A DNA stretch of 56,059 bases. Source: Pseudomonas sp. BN417. Lineage in GTDB: Bacteria; Pseudomonadota; Gammaproteobacteria; Pseudomonadales; Pseudomonadaceae. Location: contig NZ_SSOJ01000106.1 of assembly GCF_029871205.1 (NCBI RefSeq), positions 1 through 56,059 of the forward strand, read 5' to 3'. A program made the position numbers and the translations under genes. The notes beneath the pieces were generated by a model. The model ran no database searches. It was given only the letters and a program-made list of their open reading frames with translations, and had not been told where the DNA came from. Positions 1-7,803 of this stretch are shown in pieces; position 1 is the first letter of the stretch; every line of letters starts with the position of its first letter.

Positions 1-1850
1 TCGGACTGGCTCAGGCCCACGGAGGTGTTCATGGCTGCGCCGACGCTGGTCTGGTAGGCCGCGCCGATGCTGAGGAACTTGGCCATGCCGATGGTTTCGA
101 TCTTGGTCTTGGCGACGGTTTCGGTCTTGTGGCCGCCGATGGTGACGCGGCGGTTGCGGCCGATCTCGATGGTCTCGTTCTTGCCCACGTCTTCCTTGCG
201 GTGCCGGCCGATGGAGATGGTTTCGTCGTTGCCGACATCCTCCTTGCGGTCGTGGCCGATGGAGACGGTCTCGTCGTTGTCCACGCGCTCGCTACGGTCA
301 TGGCCGACGAAGGTGGTCTCGTCGTTGTTGACGATGTTGTTCTGGTCCTTCTGGGCGTGGATGAAGACCTCTTCCTGCCCGGCCTCGTCCTCGTAGCGGA
401 TTTCATTGAAGCCATCGCCCTTGTGGGTCTGGCTCTTGATGCTCATGCGCGTCTTGTTGGCCGGCAGCTCGTAGGGCGGCAACTGCAGGGCGTTGTAGGT
501 CCGGCCCGTGATGACGGGCTGGTCCGGGTCCCCATCGAAGTTGCTGACGATGACCTCCTGGCCGATGCGCGGGATGGCCATGTGGCCCCAGAGCGCGCCC
601 GCCCAGTTCTGCGACACCCGTATCCAGCAGGAGCTGTGCTCGTCGTTCCTGCCTTCGCGGTCCCACGGGAACTGCACCTTCACCCGGCCGTACTCGTCGC
701 AGTAGATTTCCTCGCCCGGTGGGCCGACCACGGTGGCCTGCTGCGGGCCGTCGATGCGCGGCTTGGACAGCGGCTCGGCGCGCCACTCGGCATCGTCCGG
801 CACCAGGGTGGCGGTGCTGCTGTAGTGCGTGCCCTGGGCGGCGTCGGCGCTTTCCTCGGCCTGGCTGGTGTACTGCCTGCCATGGTGCTCGATGCGCACC
901 GGGCGCCAGCCGCGGTTCATGTCCGCACGTGGGTGGCCGATGAGGTCGAAGGCGATGCCCGGCACCAGGCGCGCGTCGTCGCCCTCGACGGTGGCTTGGC
1001 GCACATCGCCGCGGTGGCCGCGCAGGCGGTCCTGGGTGAAGCCCTCGCCCGCCGCGCTCTTGTAGCGCCCGGGGTAGTCGTAGCGCTCATAGCCGCGCGC
1101 CTGGTGCACCAGGTAGTCGCCATCGCGCTTGGTCTGCTGGTGGTAGCGCGGGTTCTTGAAGTCGTAGTCGCGTTGGGTCTGGCGCGCGGTGCGCACGTTC
1201 TCGCTGTAGGCGAAGCTGCGCAGCGCCGGGCGTGGGCGGTCGCCGCCGGCCATGGGGTTGTACTCCACCGGCAGGCCCGCCTGCTTGCCGAATATCCACA
1301 GGCGGTCGCAGTGGATGAGGCGGTGGCCCTCGGCGCTGTGCTGGAAGCCGTAGAAGAACCCTTCCTCGCGCATGATGCGTTCGACGAAGTGGTAGTCGGT
1401 GTCGCCGGCCTGCACGCAGTACTCGCGCGGTTCGTGGGGGTTGGTGACCTTCTGCTCGTAGTCCAGGGTGATGCTGTGCTTCTTGAGCACGGCCTGGGCG
1501 ATGTCGGGCACAGAGAGGGTCTGGAAGATGCGCCAGTCCGAGGCCAGCTGCAGGCGGGTCAGACGCGGCTCCACGGTGGCGCGGTAGCGGGTGCGGCGAA
1601 AGCCGGTATCACCTTGGACGAAGGCCGAGACGGTGCCGTGGACGAAGCGCACCGGCTGGCCGCCCTGCCAGATGGTGAGCAGCCCGGGGCCGTCGAGCAC
1701 CTGGCCGAAGTCGACGGCCGGGTTGGCGCAGCTCAGGTCGACGTCCAGCTTGAAGGTCTCGGACAGGCCTTCGTTGAGGTGGAACTCGACCACCTCGAAG
1801 TCGTCGCTGCCGGCGAGGAAGGTGAAGCGCAAATCGGATTGAACGGCCAT
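1..1850 (-). CDS. vgrG: VgrG, T6SS spike protein (C-terminus beyond window)
   Basis: The first 616 codons of a VgrG (TssI) protein are visible; the 3' end lies outside the window. VgrG trimers cap the Hcp tube and carry effectors into target cells. The N-terminus MAVQSDLRFTFLAGSDD, the gp27-like region and the gp5-like OB-fold region (about residues 380-470, with QFPWDREG and WAG..GHMAIPRIGQEV) are typical. The end shows tandem short repeats of the type NDETVSIGHDR / KEDVGNDETISIG, the start of the beta-helical needle. The ATG at 1850 was chosen because it gives the canonical family start. The gene lies 95 nt downstream of hcp on the same strand and probably shares its sigma-54 promoter. Whether an effector domain or adaptor gene follows cannot be seen. 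Its first 117 codons are duplicated in the broken copy at 2812-3161. Confidence 0.95.
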   Translation of the reverse strand, partial: MAVQSDLRFTFLAGSDDFEVVEFHLNEGLSETFKLDVDLSCANPAVDFGQVLDGPGLLTIWQGGQPVRFVHGTVSAFVQGDTGFRRTRYRATVEPRLTRLQLASDWRIFQTLSVPDIAQAVLKKHSITLDYEQKVTNPHEPREYCVQAGDTDYHFVERIMREEGFFYGFQHSAEGHRLIHCDRLWIFGKQAGLPVEYNPMAGGDRPRPALRSFAYSENVRTARQTQRDYDFKNPRYHQQTKRDGDYLVHQARGYERYDYPGRYKSAAGEGFTQDRLRGHRGDVRQATVEGDDARLVPGIAFDLIGHPRADMNRGWRPVRIEHHGRQYTSQAEESADAAQGTHYSSTATLVPDDAEWRAEPLSKPRIDGPQQATVVGPPGEEIYCDEYGRVKVQFPWDREGRNDEHSSCWIRVSQNWAGALWGHMAIPRIGQEVIVSNFDGDPDQPVITGRTYNALQLPPYELPANKTRMSIKSQTHKGDGFNEIRYEDEAGQEEVFIHAQKDQNNIVNNDETTFVGHDRSERVDNDETVSIGHDRKEDVGNDETISIGRHRKEDVGKNETIEIGRNRRVTIGGHKTETVAKTKIETIGMAKFLSIGAAYQTSVGAAMNTSVGLSQS

Positions 1851-1902
1851 GGGAAATCCTTGCCGGACCGCTGCCGGCCCAGTGCTCCTTGTGCAAGAGG
1901 GA

Positions 1903-1929
1903 GCAACCGGCGCGCGTAGCGCCGGTTGC
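1903..1929 (-). promoter_or_regulatory. Perfect hairpin between hcp and vgrG
   Basis: GCAACCGGCGC (1903-1913) pairs perfectly with GCGCCGGTTGC (1919-1929) around a 5-nt loop. It lies in the transcript just after the hcp stop and before vgrG. No U-run follows on the minus strand, so it is not a standard intrinsic terminator. I infer an mRNA-stabilising or attenuating hairpin that lets Hcp be made in excess over VgrG. Confidence 0.6.
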
Positions 1930-1945
1930 CGGATATGCCTGGGGG

Positions 1946-2464
1946 TTAGGCTTCCTGGGGCTTGCGCCAGTCGTCAGAGGCTTCGGTGCCGGCGATGGCA
2001 TGGGTCCAGGTGATCTTGCGGTAGGCCATGGCGACCTTGACCAGTTGGGTATACGCAGCCTTGCTCGGGTCCTGCGCGTGCGGCAGGACGGTGTTGATGT
2101 TGACGACGGTGGCGTCTTCGAGCTTGGTGGTGAAGAAGTGCTCCTGCTTGCCCTCGGTGGAGGTGCGGTACCACTTCACTTCCACTTCCGGAAGCATTTC
2201 GCCAGAGGCCAGGGCTTGATACAGCAGCGGGGTGGCCTTGTTCAGCGGCGCGGTGAAGATAAAGGGCTTGTGCACGCGCTGGCCGGAAGGCTGGCCGCTC
2301 TGCGGGTCGGTCGGGGTGGCGATCAGGTGCTCGATTTCCTGGACCAGGATCTGGTCCTCATGGCCTTCCTGGTAGACGTTGCCCACGGAGTCGGCAGTGA
2401 AGGCGCCCTGGGTGATGTTGCCCTGGGTCTTGCCCTGGATGCTGATATAGGCGGGAGTTGGCAT
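1946..2464 (-). CDS. hcp: Hcp, T6SS inner-tube protein
   Basis: This is a 172-residue Hcp (TssD), the usual family length. Hexamers stack into the tube that is propelled by the TssBC sheath. The N-terminus MPTPAYISIQGKTQG and the HKPFIFTAPLNKATPLLYQAL and TEASDDWRKP stretches are diagnostic. The ATG at 2464 is preceded by AAGGAAG at SD distance; an upstream in-frame extension of 21 codons runs back towards the promoter and is not likely translated. A consensus sigma-54 promoter lies 74 nt upstream, and a terminator further upstream separates the gene from the tss operon. Hcp and the following VgrG therefore appear to form a separately controlled unit, probably switched on by the activator encoded at 16414-17991. 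Confidence 0.97.
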   Translation of the reverse strand: MPTPAYISIQGKTQGNITQGAFTADSVGNVYQEGHEDQILVQEIEHLIATPTDPQSGQPSGQRVHKPFIFTAPLNKATPLLYQALASGEMLPEVEVKWYRTSTEGKQEHFFTTKLEDATVVNINTVLPHAQDPSKAAYTQLVKVAMAYRKITWTHAIAGTEASDDWRKPQEA

Positions 2465-2537
2465 TGGCTGCTTCCTTGTATCGTTGAGGTGAAGGCCCTG
2501 AGGGCCGCGCGCCATCGGTGATGACAAGGGGGGTATC

Positions 2538-2552
2538 GCAATCGCCGTGCCA
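2538..2552 (-). promoter_or_regulatory. Sigma-54 (-24/-12) promoter of hcp-vgrG
   Basis: Read on the minus strand, 2552 to 2538 is TGGCACGGCGATTGC. It matches the RpoN consensus TGGCACG-N4-TTGC at every defined position, with correct GG/GC spacing. It should start transcription near 2526, giving a leader of about 60 nt before the hcp ATG at 2464. Such a promoter needs an AAA+ activator, and one is encoded in the same cluster at 16414-17991. Confidence 0.85.
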
Positions 2553-2721
2553 GCTGCTTTCTGATTTCTACATTCCTCTTTAATAACAATGAGTTAGTGG
2601 CTTTCTACGTGAGTTGGAAGCCGCGCCCTCGGAAGCCGATTCGCTGAAAAACGCTTTTTTTCAAGGGTTTTCGAGCCACTGTTGGCCCGATTAATCGTAA
2701 GTAATTGATTTTTATATAGAA

Positions 2722-2744
2722 AAAATCGGGCCATTTCTGGCCCG
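2722..2744 (-). terminator. Intrinsic terminator of the tss operon
   Basis: CGGGCCA (2727-2733) and TGGCCCG (2738-2744) form a 7-bp stem with a 4-nt loop. On the minus strand it is followed by ATTTTTT. It lies after tssL and the vgrG remnant and before the hcp promoter, so read-through from the tss genes into hcp should be limited. Confidence 0.7.
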
Positions 2745-2811
2745 GCGAGCCATTTCTGGCCCGATGCGCCTCCTGGCTTCGATATGGAGGCCTGGTCGCG
2801 CCGCCGGGAGG

Positions 2812-3161
2812 ATGTCGGGCACGGAGAGGGTCTGGAAGATGCGCCAGTCCGAGGCCAGCTGCAGGCGGGCCAGACGCGGCTCCACGATGGCGCGGTAGCG
2901 GGTGCGGCGAAAGCCGGTATCGCCTTGGACGAAGGCCGAGACGGTGCCGTGGACGAAGCGCACCGGCTGGCCGCCCTGCTAGATGGTGAGCAGCCCGGGG
3001 CCGTCGAGCACCTGGGCGAAGCCGACGGCCGGGTTGGCGCAGCTCAGCTCCACGTCCAGCTTGAAGGTCTCGGACAGGCCTTCGACCAGATGGAACTCGA
3101 CCATGTCGAAGTCGTCGCTGCCGGCGAGGAAGGTAAAGCGCAAATCGGATTGGACGGCCAT
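2812..3161 (-). pseudogene. Truncated vgrG remnant with in-frame stop
   Basis: This is a second copy of the first 117 codons of VgrG, starting at ATG 3161 with MAVQSDLRFTFLAGSDDF. Compared with the intact vgrG at 1-1850 it differs at nine amino-acid positions. One of these turns Trp61 (TGG) into a TAG stop, visible as ctag near 2980. Similarity ends abruptly at about 2812 after the stretch QTLSVPDI. It lies 29 nt after tssL, the place where a vgrG would be expected at the end of the operon. I infer an older vgrG that was replaced or broken by recombination with the hcp-vgrG module. A 60-residue peptide could still be made. Confidence 0.9.
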
Positions 3162-3190
3162 GATCTATCTCTCCCTACTGTTTCCGCCGC

Positions 3191-4087
3191 TCAAGGCTTG
3201 AGGATGCTTTCGAGGGACTGCAGAACCTGGTCGGTGGTGCTACCCAGGCTCATGGAGAAGTAGAGGTAGGCGCCTATCAGTACGACCCCGGCGATGGCCC
3301 AAGGCGTCCACAGGGGCCATTGGCGCGCCAGGCGGTAGCGGCGGGAGGCGACGTTGTCGGGCGCGTCGGTCAGGCGTTCCGGCGCATCGCCGCGTTGTGT
3401 ACGGAGAATCTTGTGCAGCTTTCCAATGATGTCGTTGAGAGTGTCTTTATGGTTGTGCTGCTGGCCGTACTTGCCCTGGAAGCCCAGGCACAGGCACAGG
3501 TACTTGAACTCCAGCACGTCGCGGTAGCGAGCCGGGTCCATCTGCATGCGCGCCAGGACGGTGAAGAATTTCTCGCCGCCCCAGGTTTCGTTGTGGTGGT
3601 AGCTGAGCAGGGAGCGCTCCCGCCACAGCGATGCCCGGCCCCAGGCGGTGGCCATGACGGCCTCGTCGATGTAGGCGCACAGCGCGTAGCGGTAGGCCAG
3701 CTGCGTGGCACCGTCATAGCCCAGTTGGCGGACTTCTTCGGACAGCGCGGTTATCTGGTCGCGCACGTTGGCGTAGAGCTTGGGAATGTCGTCGCATTTG
3801 TCGAGGCGACGCAGGCGTATCACCAGCCCCAGCAGGGGCTGGGCAGCGTCCACCAAGGGGTTGAGGCTGTGGCCGCGCAACTGGAATTGCAGGTCGTCGT
3901 CCTGGTCGATGCGGAACACCGAGTCGTAGAGCATGCTGCCCTTGTCGCGGATGTCCGCCATCGGCGCGGTGCGCAGGAAGTCATCCTGTGGCCGGGTGGT
4001 GGGCATGGGTGACTGCCCTTGCTGTGCGTCGGGTTCCTGTGAGGGGCGGTTGACCCGGTCGTTGCCGATTTCGATGGTGGTGGTCAT
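3191..4087 (-). CDS. tssL: TssL / DotU-family T6SS membrane protein
   Basis: The 298-residue protein belongs to the DotU/IcmH family, the inner-membrane partner of TssM and TssJ in the T6SS membrane complex. The DotU domain runs from about residue 60 to 250 (AYRYALCAYIDEAVMATAWG, FFTVLARM...YRDVLEFKYLCLCLGFQGKYG). A single C-terminal membrane helix follows (about 268-287, WPLWTPWAIAGVVLIGAYLYF). No OmpA-like peptidoglycan-binding domain follows, so anchoring must be supplied elsewhere. The ATG at 4087 comes 1 nt after the tssK stop; an upstream in-frame extension would lie inside tssK. Confidence 0.95.
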   Translation of the reverse strand: MTTTIEIGNDRVNRPSQEPDAQQGQSPMPTTRPQDDFLRTAPMADIRDKGSMLYDSVFRIDQDDDLQFQLRGHSLNPLVDAAQPLLGLVIRLRRLDKCDDIPKLYANVRDQITALSEEVRQLGYDGATQLAYRYALCAYIDEAVMATAWGRASLWRERSLLSYHHNETWGGEKFFTVLARMQMDPARYRDVLEFKYLCLCLGFQGKYGQQHNHKDTLNDIIGKLHKILRTQRGDAPERLTDAPDNVASRRYRLARQWPLWTPWAIAGVVLIGAYLYFSMSLGSTTDQVLQSLESILKP

Positions 4088-4088
4088 G

Positions 4089-5426
4089 TCATTGGCTCCG
4101 AATGGCCCAGAATTGCATTTCCAGCTCCGGGAACTCGCCACTGATGTGGAAGCCGAAGCAGTTGGCGCCCTTTGGCATCAGCTTGTGCCAGGCGACCGAG
4201 GTGCGATCGAGCTGGAAGTATGTGAAGCCGGCATGGAATGGCAGGTGCCTCGGCGCCACGGGCAGCGGGCTGAGCGGTATGCCGGGCAGTTGCAGGCGAA
4301 TGAGATCCATCAGTGTCTGCTGTGAGCACACCTTGGCCTGCTGCTGGAACAACTGGCGCATCTGTTCCAACGGCATGCGCGCCCGCACGGCGAGGATGAA
4401 TTCCGCGCTCTGCATCAGGCTCGCGTCGTTGACCTGCGCGGTGACAATGCCGTGCGCCTGCTTGACCAGGGGCAGCGAGACGGCGCGCGGCTGCAGCACG
4501 GTGCTGAGCAGCTGGCGCAGGTAGTCTTCCAGCATCTGGAAGGAACCCTTGGGATTGTCGTGCTGGTAGGCCGGGAACTCGGGCGCCAGGCGGCCCTCGT
4601 CGATGCAGGTGGCCAGTTCGCCGCACGCCTGGCCGCAGGCCAGATAGGCCTCGACCGGTCGCACGTCTGGATCGCGGGCCATGTGGCGGAACAGGTGCAG
4701 CCAGCGGTTGAGGGCCTGCAGTAGGTTGAAGTCGGTGACGTCGGCCACGCCGGACTGACCAGGCGAGCCGATGCGTTGGGCGATGCTCTTGGTGCGCTCC
4801 TGCATCAGCGAGGAGATTTCTTCCATGAAATGCGCCAGCGGACGGATGGCATTGAGGTGCAGGCCGGTGATGTAGAACCCGGTATCCATTGTGAGGCTGC
4901 CATCCGGCCGCAGGTCGAGGATGCGGCCCAGGGCCAGTCCGGTGAAGGCGCTGCGGTCGTCGCGCTCCAGTGCCAGTTGCAGGTTGGGCACGGCGAGGTC
5001 CAGCGGAACGTGGTTGCCCTGGTGGCTGTGGGTGTCGCGGACTTCCTCGGTACGCAGGACGTAGCGGGTGTTGCCGTAGGTATCCGGCCAGCGTACCTGG
5101 GCAGTGCCGTCCGAGCGCAGCGGCAGGGTGAGGTAGACCGTCTGGTTGGCCGCGCCGGCGGCGGTAATGGCGAGCGGGTCTGGCGGCGGTTGGTCATGGG
5201 GAATATCGAACAGCGTGCCATCGGGCATGATGCCCCTGGCACGGACGATGGCAATCTTGCCGAAGGCGAGGAATTCCTGGTTCAGCTCCAGCTCGGAGAA
5301 GCCGTACCCGTACCGGCTTCCCTGGCGCGCGTTGATGTAGTGCTCCAGGTAGCGAGCGGTTTGCTGGAAGTGCTGGGGCTTGACGAACAGGCCCTCGCCC
5401 CAGACAACGGGATTGCGGGTGGTCAT
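4089..5426 (-). CDS. tssK: TssK, T6SS baseplate adaptor
   Basis: The 445-residue TssK links the TssEFG wedges of the baseplate to the TssJLM membrane complex. The N-terminus MTTRNPVVWGEGLFVKPQHFQQ is the hallmark shoulder-domain start (W-x-EG-x-F-x-x-PQHFQ), and the C-terminal head domain (HLPFHAGFTYFQLDR) is present. Length is normal for the family. Its start overlaps the tssJ stop by 4 nt (ATGA), so translation is coupled. Confidence 0.96.
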   Translation of the reverse strand: MTTRNPVVWGEGLFVKPQHFQQTARYLEHYINARQGSRYGYGFSELELNQEFLAFGKIAIVRARGIMPDGTLFDIPHDQPPPDPLAITAAGAANQTVYLTLPLRSDGTAQVRWPDTYGNTRYVLRTEEVRDTHSHQGNHVPLDLAVPNLQLALERDDRSAFTGLALGRILDLRPDGSLTMDTGFYITGLHLNAIRPLAHFMEEISSLMQERTKSIAQRIGSPGQSGVADVTDFNLLQALNRWLHLFRHMARDPDVRPVEAYLACGQACGELATCIDEGRLAPEFPAYQHDNPKGSFQMLEDYLRQLLSTVLQPRAVSLPLVKQAHGIVTAQVNDASLMQSAEFILAVRARMPLEQMRQLFQQQAKVCSQQTLMDLIRLQLPGIPLSPLPVAPRHLPFHAGFTYFQLDRTSVAWHKLMPKGANCFGFHISGEFPELEMQFWAIRSQ

Positions 5427-6439
5427 GGGTGGGTCCTTGCGTGAGGGGCCGCGCAGACATCGCCCTGCGCAGGCCGGTAGCTTTCATCGGTGATGGCCAC
5501 GCGTGTGCTCTGCAGCATCACCATCAAGGGGTACTTGCGTCCGCGTGGCTCAATCCGGAATACGTCATGCCAGCGCTCGGCATTGGGGTCGTGAAAGTCC
5601 GCCACCACGGCGATGTAGCGGGTCTTTTCGTCGATGGCGCTGTACTCGATGAACTTGAACTGCCCCGGCGCCAGGGTGTAGTCGTCCGCGGCCAGGAAGG
5701 TGCTTCCCAACGCCTTCTTGGCGTCCTGGCGCAGCAACACGGGGTCGACGTTCTTGAGCATCGAGTCGTCCTTGAGCTGCAGTACACGGAAGGCGATCGG
5801 GGTTGCGGCGCTCGGCGTCGCGCGCACCTCGTCAGCGACAGGGACGATGCCTACGGTGCGGCTGTACTGGCCGAGGTCCTGGGCCTGCAGGGATTGAGTC
5901 CCTGGATCCGCGTCAGCGCCTGACAGGGGTTGCCGCCTCAGCAACCAGTGCGCCGGGTACGGCCCGCGTGACGTCGCGGTGCTGGTGAACAGTGTCTCGG
6001 GGAGTGTCTTGCCCAGGGTGAAGGGCGGGTATTGTTCGCCGACCGCCAGCCCGGGAATCGATGTCTTTTCCTGGGTAACCCGTGAGTGGGGTGAGCGTGC
6101 CGGCTCTTCCTGGAGGTGCCCGAGCAACGCCCGCAGGTGCTCGATGAGCTCGCCCTTGTTCGCGCTGCGCAGGCTGACCGCGAACGGGCCATCCTCCTCC
6201 AGTTCCAGGGAAGGAGCCTCGACGTCCTCGAGGGGCGCTGCTGTCGGGCAGCTGACCGGGTTCGGGTTGACGTCGGGGCTGGCGTACAGGCTCAGGGCGA
6301 CCTGCGTGGGCTGGTCCTCGGCGGCGCCTACCTGGATGGAGGGGTCCATCAGTATCTGCCCGGTCTTCTTGAAGACGTTGCCCACTGTGCTGCATCCGGC
6401 AAGGCTTGCGGCGAGCAGGAGCACGATGGCTTGTTTCAT
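5423..6439 (-). CDS. tssJ: TssJ-type T6SS outer-membrane lipoprotein with large insertion
   Basis: TssJ anchors the T6SS membrane complex in the outer membrane and binds the periplasmic part of TssM. The signal peptide ends in LAGC (Cys16), so this is a lipoprotein. TssJ-like sequence appears at residues about 17-65 (TQVALSLYASPDVNPN) and again from about 210 to 330 (PIAFRVLQLKDDSMLKNVDP, TRYIAVVADFHDPNAERW). Between them lies an insert of roughly 150 residues, rich in Pro, Glu and Ser, that I do not recognise. At 338 residues the protein is about twice the usual TssJ length. The start overlaps the fha stop by 1 nt (TAATG). Confidence 0.85.
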   Translation of the reverse strand: MKQAIVLLLAASLAGCSTVGNVFKKTGQILMDPSIQVGAAEDQPTQVALSLYASPDVNPNPVSCPTAAPLEDVEAPSLELEEDGPFAVSLRSANKGELIEHLRALLGHLQEEPARSPHSRVTQEKTSIPGLAVGEQYPPFTLGKTLPETLFTSTATSRGPYPAHWLLRRQPLSGADADPGTQSLQAQDLGQYSRTVGIVPVADEVRATPSAATPIAFRVLQLKDDSMLKNVDPVLLRQDAKKALGSTFLAADDYTLAPGQFKFIEYSAIDEKTRYIAVVADFHDPNAERWHDVFRIEPRGRKYPLMVMLQSTRVAITDESYRPAQGDVCAAPHARTHP

Positions 6440-7803
6440 TACGCCTCCGTGCGCAATGCCTGGTCGAAGACTTGCTCGAAGACTTCCCAGAACAGTTTCT
6501 CGAAGCCTTGCTGCCGGCCAGAGGTCAATTCGGTGTAGTAGTGCCCGTACATGCGCCAGGCCCAGTCATCCGAGTGCGCCTGTCCCGATTGCACGCTGCG
6601 ATAGCGTTGGAACCGCTGTTGCAGTTGTTCGGGGGAGAAGGCTTGCAACAGAGCGCCGAGGCCCGCCGTAATGGCCTTTTGTATGGCAACCTGCTGCCGT
6701 TGGAGTTGTTCCAGCGACTCCTCCACTGCCGCGGCTGGCGACAGGTGCACGACGCTGCGCTCCGCGGAGAACAGCGCACGCACGGTATCCGGGTAGCTCT
6801 GGCCGAGGCGCAAGGGGTTGTCTTCGATGGGTTGCAAGGTCCGTCCGGCCAGGGAAATTCTCTGCTGCTGGCCGGCCTGGCTGGCATTCAAGGCGGACAA
6901 GCCGCGAATCAGCGCGCCCAACGTACGGCCTGCTTCATGCAGCAGCGCATAGGCTTCTTGCCCATCCATGGCTCCAATCGGGGCGTCGATTCCCTCTACG
7001 AAAGGAGCGACCATGCCCGTCGGGTCATTGCCATTGGCAAGCTGCCCCTGCAGCCATTCCCTGGCGGCCGGAGTCTGGGTGTCCTGTTCCAACATGTGGG
7101 ATTCTCCTGGGGCGTGCATGGGCGAGCCGTAGATGGCTTCAAGCTGGGTGGTGGAAACATCCGCCTGGGCGGCCAGCGGCGTGTGCCCGTAGTGATGTGG
7201 GTCGAGGCTGGCGGCGGCAGCGTCCCATTGCGTGGGTGCGCCAAGGGTGGAGTCCAACGCTTTCAGTGGGTCGAGCTGGCCTTGCGGCGGCGGTGGCTCG
7301 GCCAGCGCCTGGAACTCGGCCCATCCGGGCGGCTGTTGGGTGCTGCCCCTCGAATCCTCGGGCACGACGGTTGGCAGTCCATCCAGGTAGTCCTCGGACA
7401 GGTGGAGAATTTCGCCCACGTCGTGCTCGGCGAGGGTGCGGTGCGGATCGGGCAAATGGTGGTGTTCGTCATCCAGTCGAGCGGAGATGCGGTACGGACC
7501 GACATGCAGCGTGTCCGCATTGCGCAGCCTTGCGCTGGCGTTGAGGCCCAGCGGCCGAGTCTGGTCGTTTACGCGGGTATCGCCACACCGGTCGATGACG
7601 AGGTAGCCGCCGTCCTCATAGCGAATCTCGCAATGGCTGGCCTGTACCCTTCCCCTGCGATCATGCAATTCCCAATGGGCACCGTGCGAACCGATGGTTC
7701 CGCCGCCCGTGTCGAAGCTGTGCCGCGGTTTGCTGCCTTGCTGCAGCGCCTGGGGGTTTTCCACAACCAGGGACAGGCGAATGTCTGGAGTACTTGTATT
7801 CAT
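6439..7803 (-). CDS. tagH: FHA-domain T6SS protein (Fha/TagH)
   Basis: The 454-residue protein has an N-terminal forkhead-associated domain (about residues 10-105; TIGSHGAHWELHD, ASHCEIRYEDGGYLVID) and a conserved C-terminal T6SS region (about 280-450, ending WEVFEQVFDQALRTEA). Fha proteins bind phosphothreonine and often act with the PpkA kinase and PppA phosphatase; neither is encoded in this window. The middle region is low in recognisable structure. The ATG at 7803 overlaps the tssG stop (ATGA). Confidence 0.9.
   Translation of the reverse strand: MNTSTPDIRLSLVVENPQALQQGSKPRHSFDTGGGTIGSHGAHWELHDRRGRVQASHCEIRYEDGGYLVIDRCGDTRVNDQTRPLGLNASARLRNADTLHVGPYRISARLDDEHHHLPDPHRTLAEHDVGEILHLSEDYLDGLPTVVPEDSRGSTQQPPGWAEFQALAEPPPPQGQLDPLKALDSTLGAPTQWDAAAASLDPHHYGHTPLAAQADVSTTQLEAIYGSPMHAPGESHMLEQDTQTPAAREWLQGQLANGNDPTGMVAPFVEGIDAPIGAMDGQEAYALLHEAGRTLGALIRGLSALNASQAGQQQRISLAGRTLQPIEDNPLRLGQSYPDTVRALFSAERSVVHLSPAAAVEESLEQLQRQQVAIQKAITAGLGALLQAFSPEQLQQRFQRYRSVQSGQAHSDDWAWRMYGHYYTELTSGRQQGFEKLFWEVFEQVFDQALRTEA

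Larger units (their letters stand above)
2465..2811 (-). other. Intergenic regulatory region upstream of hcp
   Basis: No gene is seen in these 347 nt. The stretch is richer in A+T than its surroundings. It contains the hcp leader (2465-2526), a sigma-54 promoter (2538-2552), probable activator-binding space, a hairpin terminator (2722-2744), and an inverted repeat GGCCCGATT (2684-2692) / AATCGGGCC (2724-2732) that could form an alternative fold with that terminator. The motif GCCATTTCTGGCCCG occurs twice in tandem (2730-2763). A vgrG remnant begins at 2812. Confidence 0.6.

Noticed and set aside
1-170. Short tandem repeats near the window start as a DNA repeat array
   Set aside because: They encode the NDETVSIG-type beta-helix repeats of VgrG and are protein repeats.
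129-1919. 596-codon frame on the plus strand across vgrG
   Set aside because: It lies antisense to an unmistakable VgrG and has the Val/Ala/Gly-rich composition typical of shadow frames in GC-rich DNA.
2712-2963. 83-codon minus-strand frame as a separate gene
   Set aside because: Most of it is the continuation of the broken vgrG copy after its TAG codon; the C-terminal part is random read-through.
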